From positions 62,001 to 126,000 of the forward strand of contig NZ_FQUC01000007.1 in the NCBI RefSeq assembly GCF_900128985.1: a DNA stretch of 64,000 nt, given 5' to 3'. Positions 26,946 through 35,702 of this stretch are shown here, piece after piece (the stretch's first letter is position 1; each line of letters opens with the position of its first letter). A program made the position numbers and the translations under genes. The notes under the pieces are model-generated. The model was not told where the DNA came from. It ran no database searches and was given only the letters and a program-made list of their open reading frames with translations. This DNA is from Indolivaga macrotermitis. Lineage in GTDB: Bacteria; Bacteroidota; Bacteroidia; Bacteroidales; Dysgonomonadaceae.

Positions 26946-27740
26946 TTAGTCCTGAATATATATGTCGCCTTTAAAGTATAATTGGGCTCGCCCTCCTATC
27001 TCTACTCTTTTATCTGACAATTTGCATCGCAAATGACCTTTCCGGTTTGATAATTGCATTGCTGTGAGTTCCGTTTTATTCAGCTTTCCGGCCCAATATG
27101 GAGTTAAAGTTGTATGAGCCGATCCGGTAACGGGGTCTTCAATTACTCCCGATTGAGGGGCAAAAAATCTGGACACGAAATCTACAGTCTCCCCTTTCGC
27201 TGTTATTATTACTCCTCTAGCCTGTAGTTTTGCGATAAACTCAAAGTTAGGCCTAATCTCAATAATATCTGATTCTTTTTCGTATACCAGCATATAGTCT
27301 GATTTTCCTTTATATGCCTCAACCGGTTTTTTATCGAAACAGTTTTCTATTTCTTTCGTTACAGATGTACTCCGGAACTCATCTACAGGAAAATCGAGTA
27401 TCAATTCATCATACTTTCTATTTACTGCCAGTATTCCGCTTCTGAGGGAATAAAATCTGATAGAGTCGCCCTCATAGTCTTCATAATGGAATATAACGTA
27501 TGCTGCTGCCAATGTAGCATGCCCGCACAGGTCTACCTCTACACTGGGTGTAAACCACCGGATTTCATAACCATCACTCTGTTTCACATAAAAAGCTGTC
27601 TCTGCCAGATTATTTTCCATCGCAATTTTTTGCAAAAGATCGTCATCTAACCACTCATCAAGTGGGCAAACAGCAGCCGGGTTTCCACCGAATAGCTTTT
27701 CGGTAAACGCATCGACCTGATATAATTTATACTTTTTCAT
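26946..27740 (-). CDS. PhzF family isomerase-like protein
   Basis: A 264-residue protein of the PhzF/diaminopimelate-epimerase fold. Blocks: YQVDAFTEKLFGGNPAAVCP at the N-terminus, NNLAETAF containing the conserved active-site Glu (ETAF), VDLCGHATLAAAYV (CGHATL loop), and EDPVTGSAHTTLTPYW in the second half. PhzF in phenazine producers isomerises DHHA; here no phenazine genes exist, so this is one of the many PhzF homologues of unknown substrate. It is downstream, same strand, of an uncharacterised gene (14 bp). Confidence 0.92.
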   Translation of the reverse strand: MKKYKLYQVDAFTEKLFGGNPAAVCPLDEWLDDDLLQKIAMENNLAETAFYVKQSDGYEIRWFTPSVEVDLCGHATLAAAYVIFHYEDYEGDSIRFYSLRSGILAVNRKYDELILDFPVDEFRSTSVTKEIENCFDKKPVEAYKGKSDYMLVYEKESDIIEIRPNFEFIAKLQARGVIITAKGETVDFVSRFFAPQSGVIEDPVTGSAHTTLTPYWAGKLNKTELTAMQLSNRKGHLRCKLSDKRVEIGGRAQLYFKGDIYIQD

Positions 27741-27754
27741 ATTTCTACATTAAG

Positions 27755-28297
27755 TTACTTCAAAATACTATGATGTTGACGTATTTTATTCTTGATAGTA
27801 TTCGTCAGGTCAAGATTGTCTAACTCCACCAGATACCTGTAATGTTTATTAAGGAACTCGGGGTATTCTATCTTGTTGGGCAACTGACGGAACGTTCTGA
27901 TAATTTCTATATCCCTTTTTTCTCCATCCTTCAATTGAAAGGTTGTCGGGGATGTAACTTTGCCAAAAGCTTCGAAAATGGATTGCCATATTTTTCTCGG
28001 ACCATTCACGTATTTTCCATTGAAACAAACTCCACGAATAAGTATCCCTCCATCTGTCGTATCATTACTCCCCAAAGTAATATCTATACCTTGATTGTGA
28101 TAACGCCACTCGCCCCCTATACGGTTATGTTCATGAGTATACTCGTCGGGATGATGACCTTCGTTAAAGTAATAAAACTCTATCTCGGTAAACCTGAATA
28201 CAGTCTCATTAACATATAAAGCCTTTTGAGTCAGAATCTCTTTAGCAATCCTATCGAAAGATGCCTCTATTGCCGCGTTATCAATTTCGAAATTCAT
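27755..28297 (-). CDS. Conserved protein of unknown function
   Basis: A 180-residue soluble protein starting MNFEIDNAAIEASFDRIAKE. The frame could extend 39 codons upstream to a GTG, but that region codes for a hydrophobic, non-conserved stretch crossing the iteron cluster, so ATG 28297 is preferred. Noteworthy segments are VFRFTEIEFYYFNEGHHPDE, RIGGEWRYHNQGIDITLG and GGILIRGVCFNGKYVNGPRK. These glycine- and His-containing blocks look like an enzyme active site, and recall nucleic acid base-modifying proteins only faintly. I do not recognise the family. Likely co-transcribed with phzF. Confidence 0.7.
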   Translation of the reverse strand: MNFEIDNAAIEASFDRIAKEILTQKALYVNETVFRFTEIEFYYFNEGHHPDEYTHEHNRIGGEWRYHNQGIDITLGSNDTTDGGILIRGVCFNGKYVNGPRKIWQSIFEAFGKVTSPTTFQLKDGEKRDIEIIRTFRQLPNKIEYPEFLNKHYRYLVELDNLDLTNTIKNKIRQHHSILK

Positions 28298-28422
28298 AAT
28301 CAGTGTATTTTTGTAAACCCGATAAAGATAAACAAAAGAACCTGCCCGAGAATATTTATCTATAACAAAAAGAACCAAGAAAAAAATTATCCAATGAGTA
28401 CAGAAAAAAAACACAAAATATG

Positions 28423-28560
28423 TGTCACTTTTGTCACCTTTGTCACCCTTTCGACACTCTATTTATTGATAGACAACATATTACCAAGGCAACAAAGTAA
28501 ACTGTAAGGTGACACCCGTGTACACCTTTTTGTATAGGTTTGTATACTTTGTGTCACCTT
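28423..28560. repeat. GTCAC/GTGAC iteron cluster, locus 1
   Basis: Three TGTCAC units start at 28423, 28432 and 28441, exactly 9 bp apart, plus a degenerate fourth at 28450. Further on, AAGGTGACAC (28506-28515) and GTGTCACCTT (28551-28560) form a perfect 10-bp inverted repeat enclosing the palindromes GTGTACAC (28518-28525) and GTATAC (28542-28547). It occupies the 340-bp gap between divergent genes (28298-28637), which otherwise holds only the downstream promoter. A similar cluster is at 46921-47119. Confidence 0.75.
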
Positions 28561-28586
28561 CAACCCTTTATTTTATTTTGTTTGTA

Positions 28587-28594
28587 TATATTTG
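28587..28594 (+). promoter_or_regulatory. Promoter -7 box for the gene at 28638
   Basis: TATATTTG matches TAnnTTTG and is 44 bp before the ATG. The iteron half-site GTGTCACCTT lies 27-36 bp upstream, at the -33/-45 position, where a bound protein could affect transcription. Confidence 0.5.
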
Positions 28595-28637
28595 AAGCTA
28601 TATAAGTAACAGCTACTTAAAAGAACGATTAAATCTT

Positions 28638-29207
28638 ATGAGAAAAAGTAAAAAGAAATTTCTTGCTAAACTCTTTATTATAATTATCGCAATATTCATT
28701 GCTGCTTTCATATTCAGAGGTGCCCTTTATCGCGTTGCGGTCAGTTACAAGGAAGATGGCAGCAGAAAGAACTATAAAGTAAAGGATAAGAACTTTGCGA
28801 TGTATATTGAAGATAATATATCGGATGCTCCGAATGACATAGAGTCTATTATCGACCTGTCGCAGGAGATTACAAGTAAAGCATTGGAATTTTCGCTCGA
28901 AGCCAAAGAAAACGATCCTAATAAAACAGTACTTCTGCGCCGTGCCAATTGTATCGGATATGCCGCTTTTACTGCTGCTACCGGAAATTACCTGATCGAT
29001 AAATATAAACTATCGGAAGTATGGGAAGCTAAACCTGTAAAAGGCAAGCTGTTTATTTTCGGTCAGGATGCCCATAAAAAAACCAAAATGAAGTCTTTCA
29101 AAGACCATGATTTCGTTATCTTCAAGAACAAAGTAACGAAGCGTGAAATAGCTGTTGACCCGACTGTCGAGGATAAATTCGGAATAAAACGAATCACCAA
29201 ATATTAA
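28638..29207 (+). CDS. Membrane-anchored protein with candidate papain/transglutaminase-like triad
   Basis: A 189-residue protein with a basic N-terminus (MRKSKKKFLAK) and one membrane helix (about 11-30), then a periplasmic domain. Three blocks have the spacing and context of a transglutaminase-like triad: Cys105 in RRANCIGYAAFTA (Cys at a helix start), His157 in FKDHDFVIF and Asp174 in IAVDPTVEDKFG (His and Asp on successive strands). Family not recognised; the triad is my inference from sequence order. The gene stops one base before queG starts, implying an operon, though a functional link with queuosine synthesis is not obvious. Confidence 0.65.
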   Translation: MRKSKKKFLAKLFIIIIAIFIAAFIFRGALYRVAVSYKEDGSRKNYKVKDKNFAMYIEDNISDAPNDIESIIDLSQEITSKALEFSLEAKENDPNKTVLLRRANCIGYAAFTAATGNYLIDKYKLSEVWEAKPVKGKLFIFGQDAHKKTKMKSFKDHDFVIFKNKVTKREIAVDPTVEDKFGIKRITKY

Positions 29208-29208
29208 G

Positions 29209-30147
29209 ATGAATAAAGCAGCATATTCAACAGAGATCAAAGAGTATGCCCTTTCGCTCGGTTTTGACGCTTGCGGCATCTGCCGCGCAGAACCTATCGG
29301 AGATACAGACAAATCGCATCTGGATAAATGGATCGAAGACGGTTATCAGGCAGATATGGATTACCTCGCCCATAATACGGATAAACGGATAAACCCGACC
29401 TTGCTTGTTGACGGCGCAAAATCCATAATCAGTGTCGCCCTCAATTACTACCCTCACGAACGGCAATCCGAAGCCGCCCCTCAGTTCGCATACTATGCTT
29501 ACGGCAAGGACTATCACGATGTAATGAAAGATAAGTTGGGCAAACTGTTCTCATTTATCAAATCGCTATTGCCGGATACACAAGGCCGGATATTCTGCGA
29601 TACCGCTCCGGTAATGGAAAGATACTGGGCTGCTAAAGCCGGACTGGGATTTATCGGCAAGAACACATTGCTTATTATCCCCAAGAAAGGCTCGTATTTC
29701 TTTCTGGGAGAAGTTATACTGGACCAGGAACTCGAATATGATAAACCGCTTGACTTATCATGCGGAAAATGCACCCGCTGTCTGGAGGCCTGCCCTACCG
29801 GTGCGATCGAAAAGCCTCATCTATTGAACGCCCGTAAATGTATATCTTACCAGACTATCGAGAATAAGGGTGAGATAGATGATACTATTAAGCCTCTATT
29901 GAACAACCGCATGTACGGTTGCGATATCTGCCAGCAAGTCTGCCCGTGGAACAGGTACTCGAAGCCTCACCGGACAGAAGAATTTACTCCTCATCCGGAG
30001 TTTCTTGCGATGGATTACAAATCTTTACAGGAGATGGAAGTAGGAGATTACCAAAGGATATTCAAAGGATCAGCAGTTAAGCGAGCCAAATACAACGGGC
30101 TGATACGAAACATCAAGGCACTGACAGAGAACCGTGATCAGATATAG
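29209..30147 (+). CDS. queG: Epoxyqueuosine reductase
   Basis: A 312-residue cobalamin-dependent, iron-sulphur enzyme that reduces epoxyqueuosine to queuosine in tRNA anticodons. The N-terminal domain has DACGICRAEPIG and the region DTAPVMERYWAAKAGLGFIG (cobalamin side), followed by two 4Fe-4S motifs: CGKCTRCLEACPTGAI and CDICQQVCPWN. Standard length and architecture. It follows the candidate transglutaminase-fold gene without a gap, and overlaps the convergent response regulator gene by 10 bp at the 3' end. Confidence 0.96.
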   Translation: MNKAAYSTEIKEYALSLGFDACGICRAEPIGDTDKSHLDKWIEDGYQADMDYLAHNTDKRINPTLLVDGAKSIISVALNYYPHERQSEAAPQFAYYAYGKDYHDVMKDKLGKLFSFIKSLLPDTQGRIFCDTAPVMERYWAAKAGLGFIGKNTLLIIPKKGSYFFLGEVILDQELEYDKPLDLSCGKCTRCLEACPTGAIEKPHLLNARKCISYQTIENKGEIDDTIKPLLNNRMYGCDICQQVCPWNRYSKPHRTEEFTPHPEFLAMDYKSLQEMEVGDYQRIFKGSAVKRAKYNGLIRNIKALTENRDQI

Positions 30148-30788
30148 TATTCCGACACATCAACAATACCCGCGCGCATAGCATATTTGGTTGCCTCATG
30201 TACATTATTCACCTCAAGCTTACGGAAGATATTCTTACGGTGGGTGATAATAGTATGGAAACTAAGGTTACGATCGGCAGCTATTTCTTTTGTGGTTTTA
30301 CCCAAAGCTATTTCTTTCAGTATTTCTCTTTCGGTCGTTGTCAGATGATTGTCCAACGAATCTTGCAAAGAACGTGTTAATGTACGGATATGATTATCCA
30401 CGCGTTTGCACAAGAACTGATCGCCAACTAAGGTAGACACAACGGCATCGCGAATCTCGCTTACCTCATTTGACTTCAGAGCAATACTAAAAGGCAGCCT
30501 GTTGGCTTGCATATCACGAAGGAACGTATCGCTCAACTCATCAGAAAACAATAACCAATCGGCTTGGGGATATCTTTCGTGCAGAATCTGAAGTTCATTC
30601 AGTGATGAGAAATCCGAAAGAGTATAGTCCAGAATTACCATTGCATTGCTATTGTCGGACAGTAGTTTCAAAAGCTCATTTTTATCCGTTATTTCGTGAA
30701 CAACATCTATTCCCTTGATGTCATTCGTCAGATATTTAAGACCTAAACGGGTAATATCTTGAGCATCGGCTATAATCAGATTTCTCAT
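30138..30788 (-). CDS. LuxR/NarL-type DNA-binding response regulator
   Basis: A 216-residue two-domain regulator. Residues 1-120 are a receiver domain (MRNLIIADAQDITRLGLKYL, phospho-acceptor in VILDYTLSDF), and residues of about 140-205 a LuxR-type HTH (TTEREILKEIALGKTTKEIA, HRKNIFRKLEVNN). The frame extends to a TTG at 30839 but the ATG at 30788 matches the family start. The receiver lacks the usual DD pair, having DAQD in the acidic pocket position, so its phosphorylation is uncertain. No histidine kinase is next to it (orphan). Confidence 0.9.
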   Translation of the reverse strand: MRNLIIADAQDITRLGLKYLTNDIKGIDVVHEITDKNELLKLLSDNSNAMVILDYTLSDFSSLNELQILHERYPQADWLLFSDELSDTFLRDMQANRLPFSIALKSNEVSEIRDAVVSTLVGDQFLCKRVDNHIRTLTRSLQDSLDNHLTTTEREILKEIALGKTTKEIAADRNLSFHTIITHRKNIFRKLEVNNVHEATKYAMRAGIVDVSEYYI

Positions 30789-31089
30789 TTTTTTATCCGG
30801 ATAATGCAATTTTTGTACAAATCTAATAAAAGTGAACAATATACACCCTATAATTTCCTTTAATATATGCCGTTTTCAGACGATTATGGCTAGGATCAAG
30901 ACCAACGAAGAAGTATTTTAAGCCGTATAACACAATAAACGATAAAAAAACAATAAAAATCGTTAATGTAATGAACTTTTCATTTTTATTCGTTTTTCGA
31001 TAACAAATTAGATCGCTAAAAATCAGTTAATTATATTTTAATGAGAAAAAAGGACATTGTTAAATACATGAAAGTTACAGGACTTACAG

Positions 31090-31121
31090 TTGTTTTTAAC
31101 AAAATAAAAACACTATCTTTG
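31090..31121 (+). promoter_or_regulatory. ndk promoter
   Basis: TTG (31090-31092), 21-bp spacer, TATCTTTG (31114-31121). The -7 box is 57 bp before the ATG at 31179 and lies within the longer open frame, which argues against the longer start. The rest of the 390-bp gap from 30789 holds no other gene; TTGTTTTTAACAA at 31090-31102 is an imperfect palindrome over the -33 box. Confidence 0.6.
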
Positions 31122-31178
31122 AATAATTCGTATGTAAGAGAAACAGTTAAAATTGTATATAAACGTAGTATCATTTTT

Positions 31179-31640
31179 ATGGAGAAAACACTTGTTATAC
31201 TTAAACCTTCTGCCGTGCAGAGAGGTTTGATCGGAGAAGTAACTTCGCGATTTGAACGAAAAGGTTTAATACTAACAGGTACAAAGATGATACAATTGGA
31301 TGATGAAATTCTGAGCGATCATTATTCACATCTAAAAGACAAACCGTTTTTCCAGAGGGTTAAGAATTCCATGAAAGCATCACCCGTTATTGTTCAATGT
31401 TGGGAAGGTGCAGAAGCAGTGGCAGTAGTAAGAGCCCTCGTAGGTAAAACAAATGGACGAGAAGCAACAGCAGGCACTATCAGAGGTGATTATTCAATCA
31501 GCTTTCAGGAGAATATTGTGCACGCATCCGATTCAGTAGAAGCGGCAAAAGTTGAACTCGCCCGGTTTTTTAAAGAGAATGAAATCTTTGAATATAAGAA
31601 GGCTGTATTATCGTTTTTATATTCAAATGATGAAATATAA
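31179..31640 (+). CDS. ndk: Nucleoside-diphosphate kinase
   Basis: A 153-residue enzyme that transfers the gamma phosphate from ATP to other NDPs through a phospho-histidine. MEKTLVILKPSAVQRGLIGE is the Kpn start, and the active-site His115 is in NIVHASDS. The tail EFYK-like segment FFKENEIFEYKKAVLSFLYS is normal for Bacteroidota. The open frame reaches 46 codons further upstream to 31041, but that part is non-homologous and includes the promoter, so the internal ATG at 31179 is used. Confidence 0.96.
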   Translation: MEKTLVILKPSAVQRGLIGEVTSRFERKGLILTGTKMIQLDDEILSDHYSHLKDKPFFQRVKNSMKASPVIVQCWEGAEAVAVVRALVGKTNGREATAGTIRGDYSISFQENIVHASDSVEAAKVELARFFKENEIFEYKKAVLSFLYSNDEI

Positions 31641-31673
31641 GTTCAACATTAATGTATCAAAAAGTTATTTAAC

Positions 31674-32651
31674 GTGAGTTTGAAAACAATCAAAGCCTGT
31701 ACATTAGCTACTTCGCTGCTGATTATCCCTTTGTGCTCTTTTGCGCAGGCCGAAGGCCACAAAGATGATGCTGCCAGAGTAGAGCTTACTTACAAGCAAA
31801 GGCACAGCAAACCGTCGAATGACCTCTACGCGGACGGTATAAAAATTAAGCGAGATTTATCACTAATCAAAGAGGCGCAAGAAGAACGTATAATGGATGC
31901 AGACGAAATTCCTTCTGACGACTTATACGGTAGTATATGGAATAACCGATATGTTAACATATACGGATCTTTAGAAACAATACCTTCGACGTACACGGTC
32001 GACCTTTCCAACTTCTCAATGCCTACAGTAGGCTACACAACTTCAAATTACGGACATCGCGGCAGAAGAATGCACCACGGTATCGACCTGAAAGTTCAGA
32101 TCGGGGATACTATTTATGCGGCATTCGATGGTAAGATCCGTGTAGTTGAATACGAAAGAAGAGGATACGGAAACTATGTAGTGATCAGGCATCCCAATGG
32201 GCTGGAAACTGTATACGGACACTTGTCTAAGTTTTTGGTTTCGAACAATGATGTCGTAAAATCCGGAGACCCTATCGCATTAGGAGGAAACACCGGACGG
32301 TCTACCGGATCGCACCTACACTTCGAGCTACGCTTCTTAGGGAGATCGATTGATCCTACAGACGTAATAGATTTCGAAAATAAGGTATGCCATAAAGACC
32401 AGTTCATGGTTGTAACAAGCACATTAGGAACTCCGGGGCAAAAGCTAAAAGTAGCTAATACAAGCCGTTCGTCTGCAAAATCAACAAACAAGTATGCTAC
32501 CGGAACAGTATCGTACTACCGTATCAAGAAGGGCGACACTTTAGGCAAAATTGCGAGAGCACACGGTATATCTGTAAACAAATTATGTTCATTGAACAAC
32601 ATGTCATCAAGAGAAACTCTTCGCTTAGGCAAAACTTTACGGGTTTCATAA
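31674..32651 (+). CDS. M23 family peptidoglycan endopeptidase with LysM domain
   Basis: A 325-residue secreted hydrolase. It starts at a GTG (the only upstream ATG is closed by a stop after six codons) and has a signal peptide ending CSFAQAEG. The LytM/M23 zinc metallopeptidase fold is in residues of about 120-235: HHGIDLKVQIGD and HLHFELRFLG carry the metal ligands (HxxxD and HxH). A C-terminal LysM (YRIKKGDTLGKIARAHGISV) binds peptidoglycan. It acts in cell-wall remodelling or division. Terminated by a strong hairpin. Confidence 0.93.
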   Translation: MSLKTIKACTLATSLLIIPLCSFAQAEGHKDDAARVELTYKQRHSKPSNDLYADGIKIKRDLSLIKEAQEERIMDADEIPSDDLYGSIWNNRYVNIYGSLETIPSTYTVDLSNFSMPTVGYTTSNYGHRGRRMHHGIDLKVQIGDTIYAAFDGKIRVVEYERRGYGNYVVIRHPNGLETVYGHLSKFLVSNNDVVKSGDPIALGGNTGRSTGSHLHFELRFLGRSIDPTDVIDFENKVCHKDQFMVVTSTLGTPGQKLKVANTSRSSAKSTNKYATGTVSYYRIKKGDTLGKIARAHGISVNKLCSLNNMSSRETLRLGKTLRVS

Positions 32652-32683
32652 TTTGAGTATCAGAGTACTTACTTAATATACAG

Positions 32684-32720
32684 AAAAGCATAGGGTTTTC
32701 CTTATGCTTTTGTTTTTTTT
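32684..32720 (+). terminator. Rho-independent terminator
   Basis: AAAAGCATA (32684-32692) pairs with TATGCTTTT (32703-32711), 10-nt loop, followed by GTTTTTTTT. It closes the M23 peptidase transcript and precedes the next promoter. Confidence 0.85.
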
Positions 32721-32722
32721 CC

Positions 32723-32730
32723 TACCTTTG
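32723..32730 (+). promoter_or_regulatory. Putative promoter -7 box for the DUF1599-folE run
   Basis: TACCTTTG matches TAnnTTTG and lies immediately after the terminator, giving a leader of about 80 nt before the ATG at 32814. A -33 box is poor. Confidence 0.45.
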
Positions 32731-32813
32731 TACAAATAGGATATTTAAAGCCTCTAACAGGCAAATAATGGTATAAGTGTTTACATACAAAAAGTTTATC
32801 ATAAGGAAAAGAG

Positions 32814-33365
32814 ATGCCGAATACTGAACAACAATTTGATCACATCATAGCTACATGCCGGGATTTATTCAGAAAGAAACTGATTGATTATGGTGCATCA
32901 TGGCGGATTCTACGTCCCCAGTCTGTTACTGATCAAATACTCATTAAAGCCAAAAGGATACGTAGTATCGAAGAAAAAGGCATCAGTAAAGTCGATGAAG
33001 GTATTAACTCCGAATTTATTGGCATTGTCAACTATGGCATTGTCGGGCTTATACAATTGGAATTGCAACATACCGATAGTGTAGACATCACAACAGAAGA
33101 GGCGATGTCCTTATACGACAAATATGCTCAACAAAGCAAAGAATTGATGTTTGCCAAAAACCACGATTATGGAGAAGCGTGGAGAAGCATGCGTATAAGT
33201 TCATATACAGACCTTATTCTTGTCAAGCTATTCAGGACTAAACAAATTGAAAATAACGAAGGCCATACACTTGTTTCTGAAGGGATAGATGCAAATTACA
33301 TGGATATGATAAACTATTCTATTTTCGGGTTGATTAAACTAAATTACCCGGAAGACAAAGAATAA
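32814..33365 (+). CDS. DUF1599 protein (Nmad1-like)
   Basis: A 183-residue soluble protein made of two related halves: KKLIDYGASWRILRPQSVTD / FIGIVNYGIVGLIQLEL and AKNHDYGEAWRSMRISSYTD / YMDMINYSIFGLIKLNY. This is DUF1599, also named nucleotide modification associated domain 1. The duplicated DYGxxWR and NYGIxGLIxL motifs suggest a pseudo-twofold active site. Function unproven. It opens a run (DoxX, tpiA, SPOR, folE) that is a recurring Bacteroidales order. Confidence 0.88.
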   Translation: MPNTEQQFDHIIATCRDLFRKKLIDYGASWRILRPQSVTDQILIKAKRIRSIEEKGISKVDEGINSEFIGIVNYGIVGLIQLELQHTDSVDITTEEAMSLYDKYAQQSKELMFAKNHDYGEAWRSMRISSYTDLILVKLFRTKQIENNEGHTLVSEGIDANYMDMINYSIFGLIKLNYPEDKE

Positions 33366-33393
33366 TCCACATACATATTATCATACAATCTTT

Positions 33394-34728
33394 ATGGGGC
33401 AGACAAAATCAATGATAGAAAAAGCGATTGTAGAGGTAGCACGTATACTACTTGCGGCAACCTTTATATTCTCAGGCTTTGTCAAATCGATCGATCCTTT
33501 GGGTACAGCCTATAAGGTTCAGGACTACATGACTTCATTCGGTTTTTCCGAACTGCACCAATTTGCCTTACCTATATCCATTGCACTCTGTGCCGGTGAA
33601 CTATGTCTGGGTATATTTATGCTATTCGGGCTATACAGAAAGTGGACTTCGCGGTTACTTTTTATAGTCTTGCTATTCATGACCCCGCTAACCCTATATC
33701 TGGCAATTACCAATCCGGTAAAAGACTGCGGATGCTTTGGCGATGCACTTATCATTACCAACTGGCAAACTTTTTTCAAGAATATTATTCTATTAGCTTG
33801 TTCCATTACCACCCTGTTCTGGTACGAAAAGATCATGAATATATTTACCGGTAAATTTTACTGGTTAGTAGCAATATACATCATTGCCGGTGGTATTGTA
33901 TTCTGTATATTCAATACTATCAACGAACCGTTGATAGACTTCCGTCCATATAAGATCGGAGCTAATATTCCTAAACTGATGACCGTTGAAGAAAACAAGG
34001 CTCCTGTATATGAAAATACCTTTATCTATAAAAAGGATGGTGTAGAGAAAGAATTTACCGAAGATAATTATCCGTGGCAAGACTCAACATGGATATTTGT
34101 AGACCGTTATAATAAACTCATCAAAGAGGGTGAAGAACCCGTTATACACGATTTCTCAATCAATCGCCTTTATCTGAATAAAGACAAGACGGAAATAGAA
34201 GCAGAGGAAGACATCACAAACGAAGTTCTTTCGGACAGCAATTATATCTTTCTGATGATTGCTTACTCACTCACCGATATGCGGATCAATAATCTGGATA
34301 ACTTTGAAGATGTAAATAACTATGCAAAAGATCATCAGTACAAATTTTATTGCCTGACATCTTCCCCGAGGGATACAATTATACAGTTCGAAAATGACAA
34401 TATTACGAACTTCGATTTTTGTCTTACCGACGAGCGTACCCTGAAGACTATTACACGATCTAATCCCGGGCTATTATTGATAAAGGATGGTATTATAATA
34501 AATAAATGGGGGGATAAGAAGGTACCCAACGAAAAAGAATTGAACAGACCGATAGAGGAATTACCGATAGCTCATCCCGAGAACAATCAGGCTCCGACGA
34601 CTAGGGATATAGCAAATCTTATTCTGCTATTTTTCATTCCTCTGGCAGTTGTGAAAATCCTCGATGCTGTTCTTTATCACAGAAAGAGTATCACACCGAA
34701 AGGTGAACAGAAGAACAAATCAGAATAA
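33394..34728 (+). CDS. BT_3928-type DoxX family membrane protein
   Basis: A 444-residue protein. The N-terminal 140 residues form a DoxX/MauE-like four-helix membrane module ([20 protein letters not shown], then [20 protein letters not shown] with the conserved CGCFGD). A further helix, a ~220-residue periplasmic part and a final helix near 405-425 follow. The DoxX-like part suggests redox or quinone-linked membrane chemistry. The CXC in CGCFGD is notable. It is 28 bp after the DUF1599 gene and 44 bp before tpiA. Confidence 0.85.
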   Translation: MGQTKSMIEKAIVEVARILLAATFIFSGFVKSIDPLGTAYKVQDYMTSFGFSELHQFALPISIALCAGELCLGIFMLFGLYRKWTSRLLFIVLLFMTPLTLYLAITNPVKDCGCFGDALIITNWQTFFKNIILLACSITTLFWYEKIMNIFTGKFYWLVAIYIIAGGIVFCIFNTINEPLIDFRPYKIGANIPKLMTVEENKAPVYENTFIYKKDGVEKEFTEDNYPWQDSTWIFVDRYNKLIKEGEEPVIHDFSINRLYLNKDKTEIEAEEDITNEVLSDSNYIFLMIAYSLTDMRINNLDNFEDVNNYAKDHQYKFYCLTSSPRDTIIQFENDNITNFDFCLTDERTLKTITRSNPGLLLIKDGIIINKWGDKKVPNEKELNRPIEELPIAHPENNQAPTTRDIANLILLFFIPLAVVKILDAVLYHRKSITPKGEQKNKSE

Positions 34729-34772
34729 ATGATTATTCATTTTTTTATAATTATATAATAATAAATTCTATT

Positions 34773-35534
34773 ATGAGAAAGAATATCGTTGCCGGAAACT
34801 GGAAGATGAATAAGAATCTTCAAGAAGGTTTGGCTTTAATCGATGCATTAAAAGTGGCATTAGCCGACAGAGACAAAGTAAATTGCGATGTAGTACTTGG
34901 TACTCCGTTCATTCACTTGGCAAATGCAGTTGCTGCAGTTGGAGACAAAAAAATAGGTATCGCTGCACAAAACTGCGCAGACAAAGCTTCGGGTGCATAC
35001 ACCGGTGAGATTTCGGCTGCTATGATTGCTTCAACAGGTGCTAAATACGTAATTTTAGGCCACTCTGAACGTCGTACCTACTATGGCGAAACTGATGCTA
35101 CACTAAAAGAAAAAGTGGTTTTGGCATTGGCTAATGAACTTACTCCAATCTTCTGTATAGGTGAAGTTCTTGAAGAAAGAGAAGCAAACAAACAAGAAGC
35201 GGTAGTAAAATCTCAGATCGAAAATGCTCTTTTTACTCTTTCAGCTCAGGATTTTTCTAAAATAGTACTTGCTTACGAACCTGTATGGGCAATCGGTACC
35301 GGAAAAACGGCTACATCTGCTCAAGCTCAGGAAATGCATGCATTTATCCGCAAAACTGTTGCTGAAAAATATGGCAAAGAAATAGCAGATAACACATCTA
35401 TCCTTTATGGAGGTAGCTGTAATGCTTCGAATGCAAAAGAACTGTTTTCAAACCCGGATGTTGATGGTGGACTTATCGGCGGTGCTTCTCTTGAAGTAGA
35501 CAAGTTTACTCCTATTATTGATGCTTTTAATTAA
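34773..35534 (+). CDS. tpiA: Triosephosphate isomerase
   Basis: A 253-residue TIM-barrel glycolytic enzyme interconverting DHAP and glyceraldehyde 3-phosphate. [15 protein letters not shown] carries the N and K residues of the active site, [13 protein letters not shown] the catalytic His, [14 protein letters not shown] the catalytic Glu and loop 6, and [11 protein letters not shown] the phosphate-binding loop. Standard length. Third gene of the DUF1599-DoxX-tpiA run and followed by a hairpin. Confidence 0.98.
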   Translation: MRKNIVAGNWKMNKNLQEGLALIDALKVALADRDKVNCDVVLGTPFIHLANAVAAVGDKKIGIAAQNCADKASGAYTGEISAAMIASTGAKYVILGHSERRTYYGETDATLKEKVVLALANELTPIFCIGEVLEEREANKQEAVVKSQIENALFTLSAQDFSKIVLAYEPVWAIGTGKTATSAQAQEMHAFIRKTVAEKYGKEIADNTSILYGGSCNASNAKELFSNPDVDGGLIGGASLEVDKFTPIIDAFN

Positions 35535-35548
35535 TCATAAATAAAGGA

Positions 35549-35581
35549 TAACAGAGAGTTATGGATAATGGCTCTCTGTTA
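35549..35581 (+). terminator. Hairpin after tpiA
   Basis: A 10-bp stem TAACAGAGAG (35549-35558) / CTCTCTGTTA (35572-35581) with a 13-nt loop, followed by TATTCTTTAT. It probably terminates or attenuates transcription from tpiA. Confidence 0.6.
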
Positions 35582-35702
35582 TATTCTTTATAAAAGTTTT
35601 TTCTAAAGTGCCCGCTATATCTGCACGGAGACAGAAAAATCCGAACTTATACATTTACATGTTTGTTTAAACTTGTACAGCAGATATTTATATAAAAACA
35701 TT

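Noticed and set aside
26946-27740. Phenazine biosynthesis from the PhzF homologue
   Set aside because: No other phz genes are present; PhzF homologues are widespread in organisms that do not make phenazines.
28226-28507. Open frame of 93 codons on the plus strand through the iteron region
   Set aside because: It is antisense to the start of a better-supported gene and its VTFVT-like repeats come from the TGTCAC iterons, so it is not treated as a gene.
28518-28547. Origin of replication or plasmid iterons based on the 9-bp repeats
   Set aside because: No replication initiator or DnaA-box cluster is nearby, and the repeats are fewer than in typical iteron origins.
31041-31178. N-terminal extension of ndk by 46 codons
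   Set aside because: The region contains the ndk promoter and encodes residues unlike any NDK N-terminus; the internal ATG at 31179 fits the family exactly.
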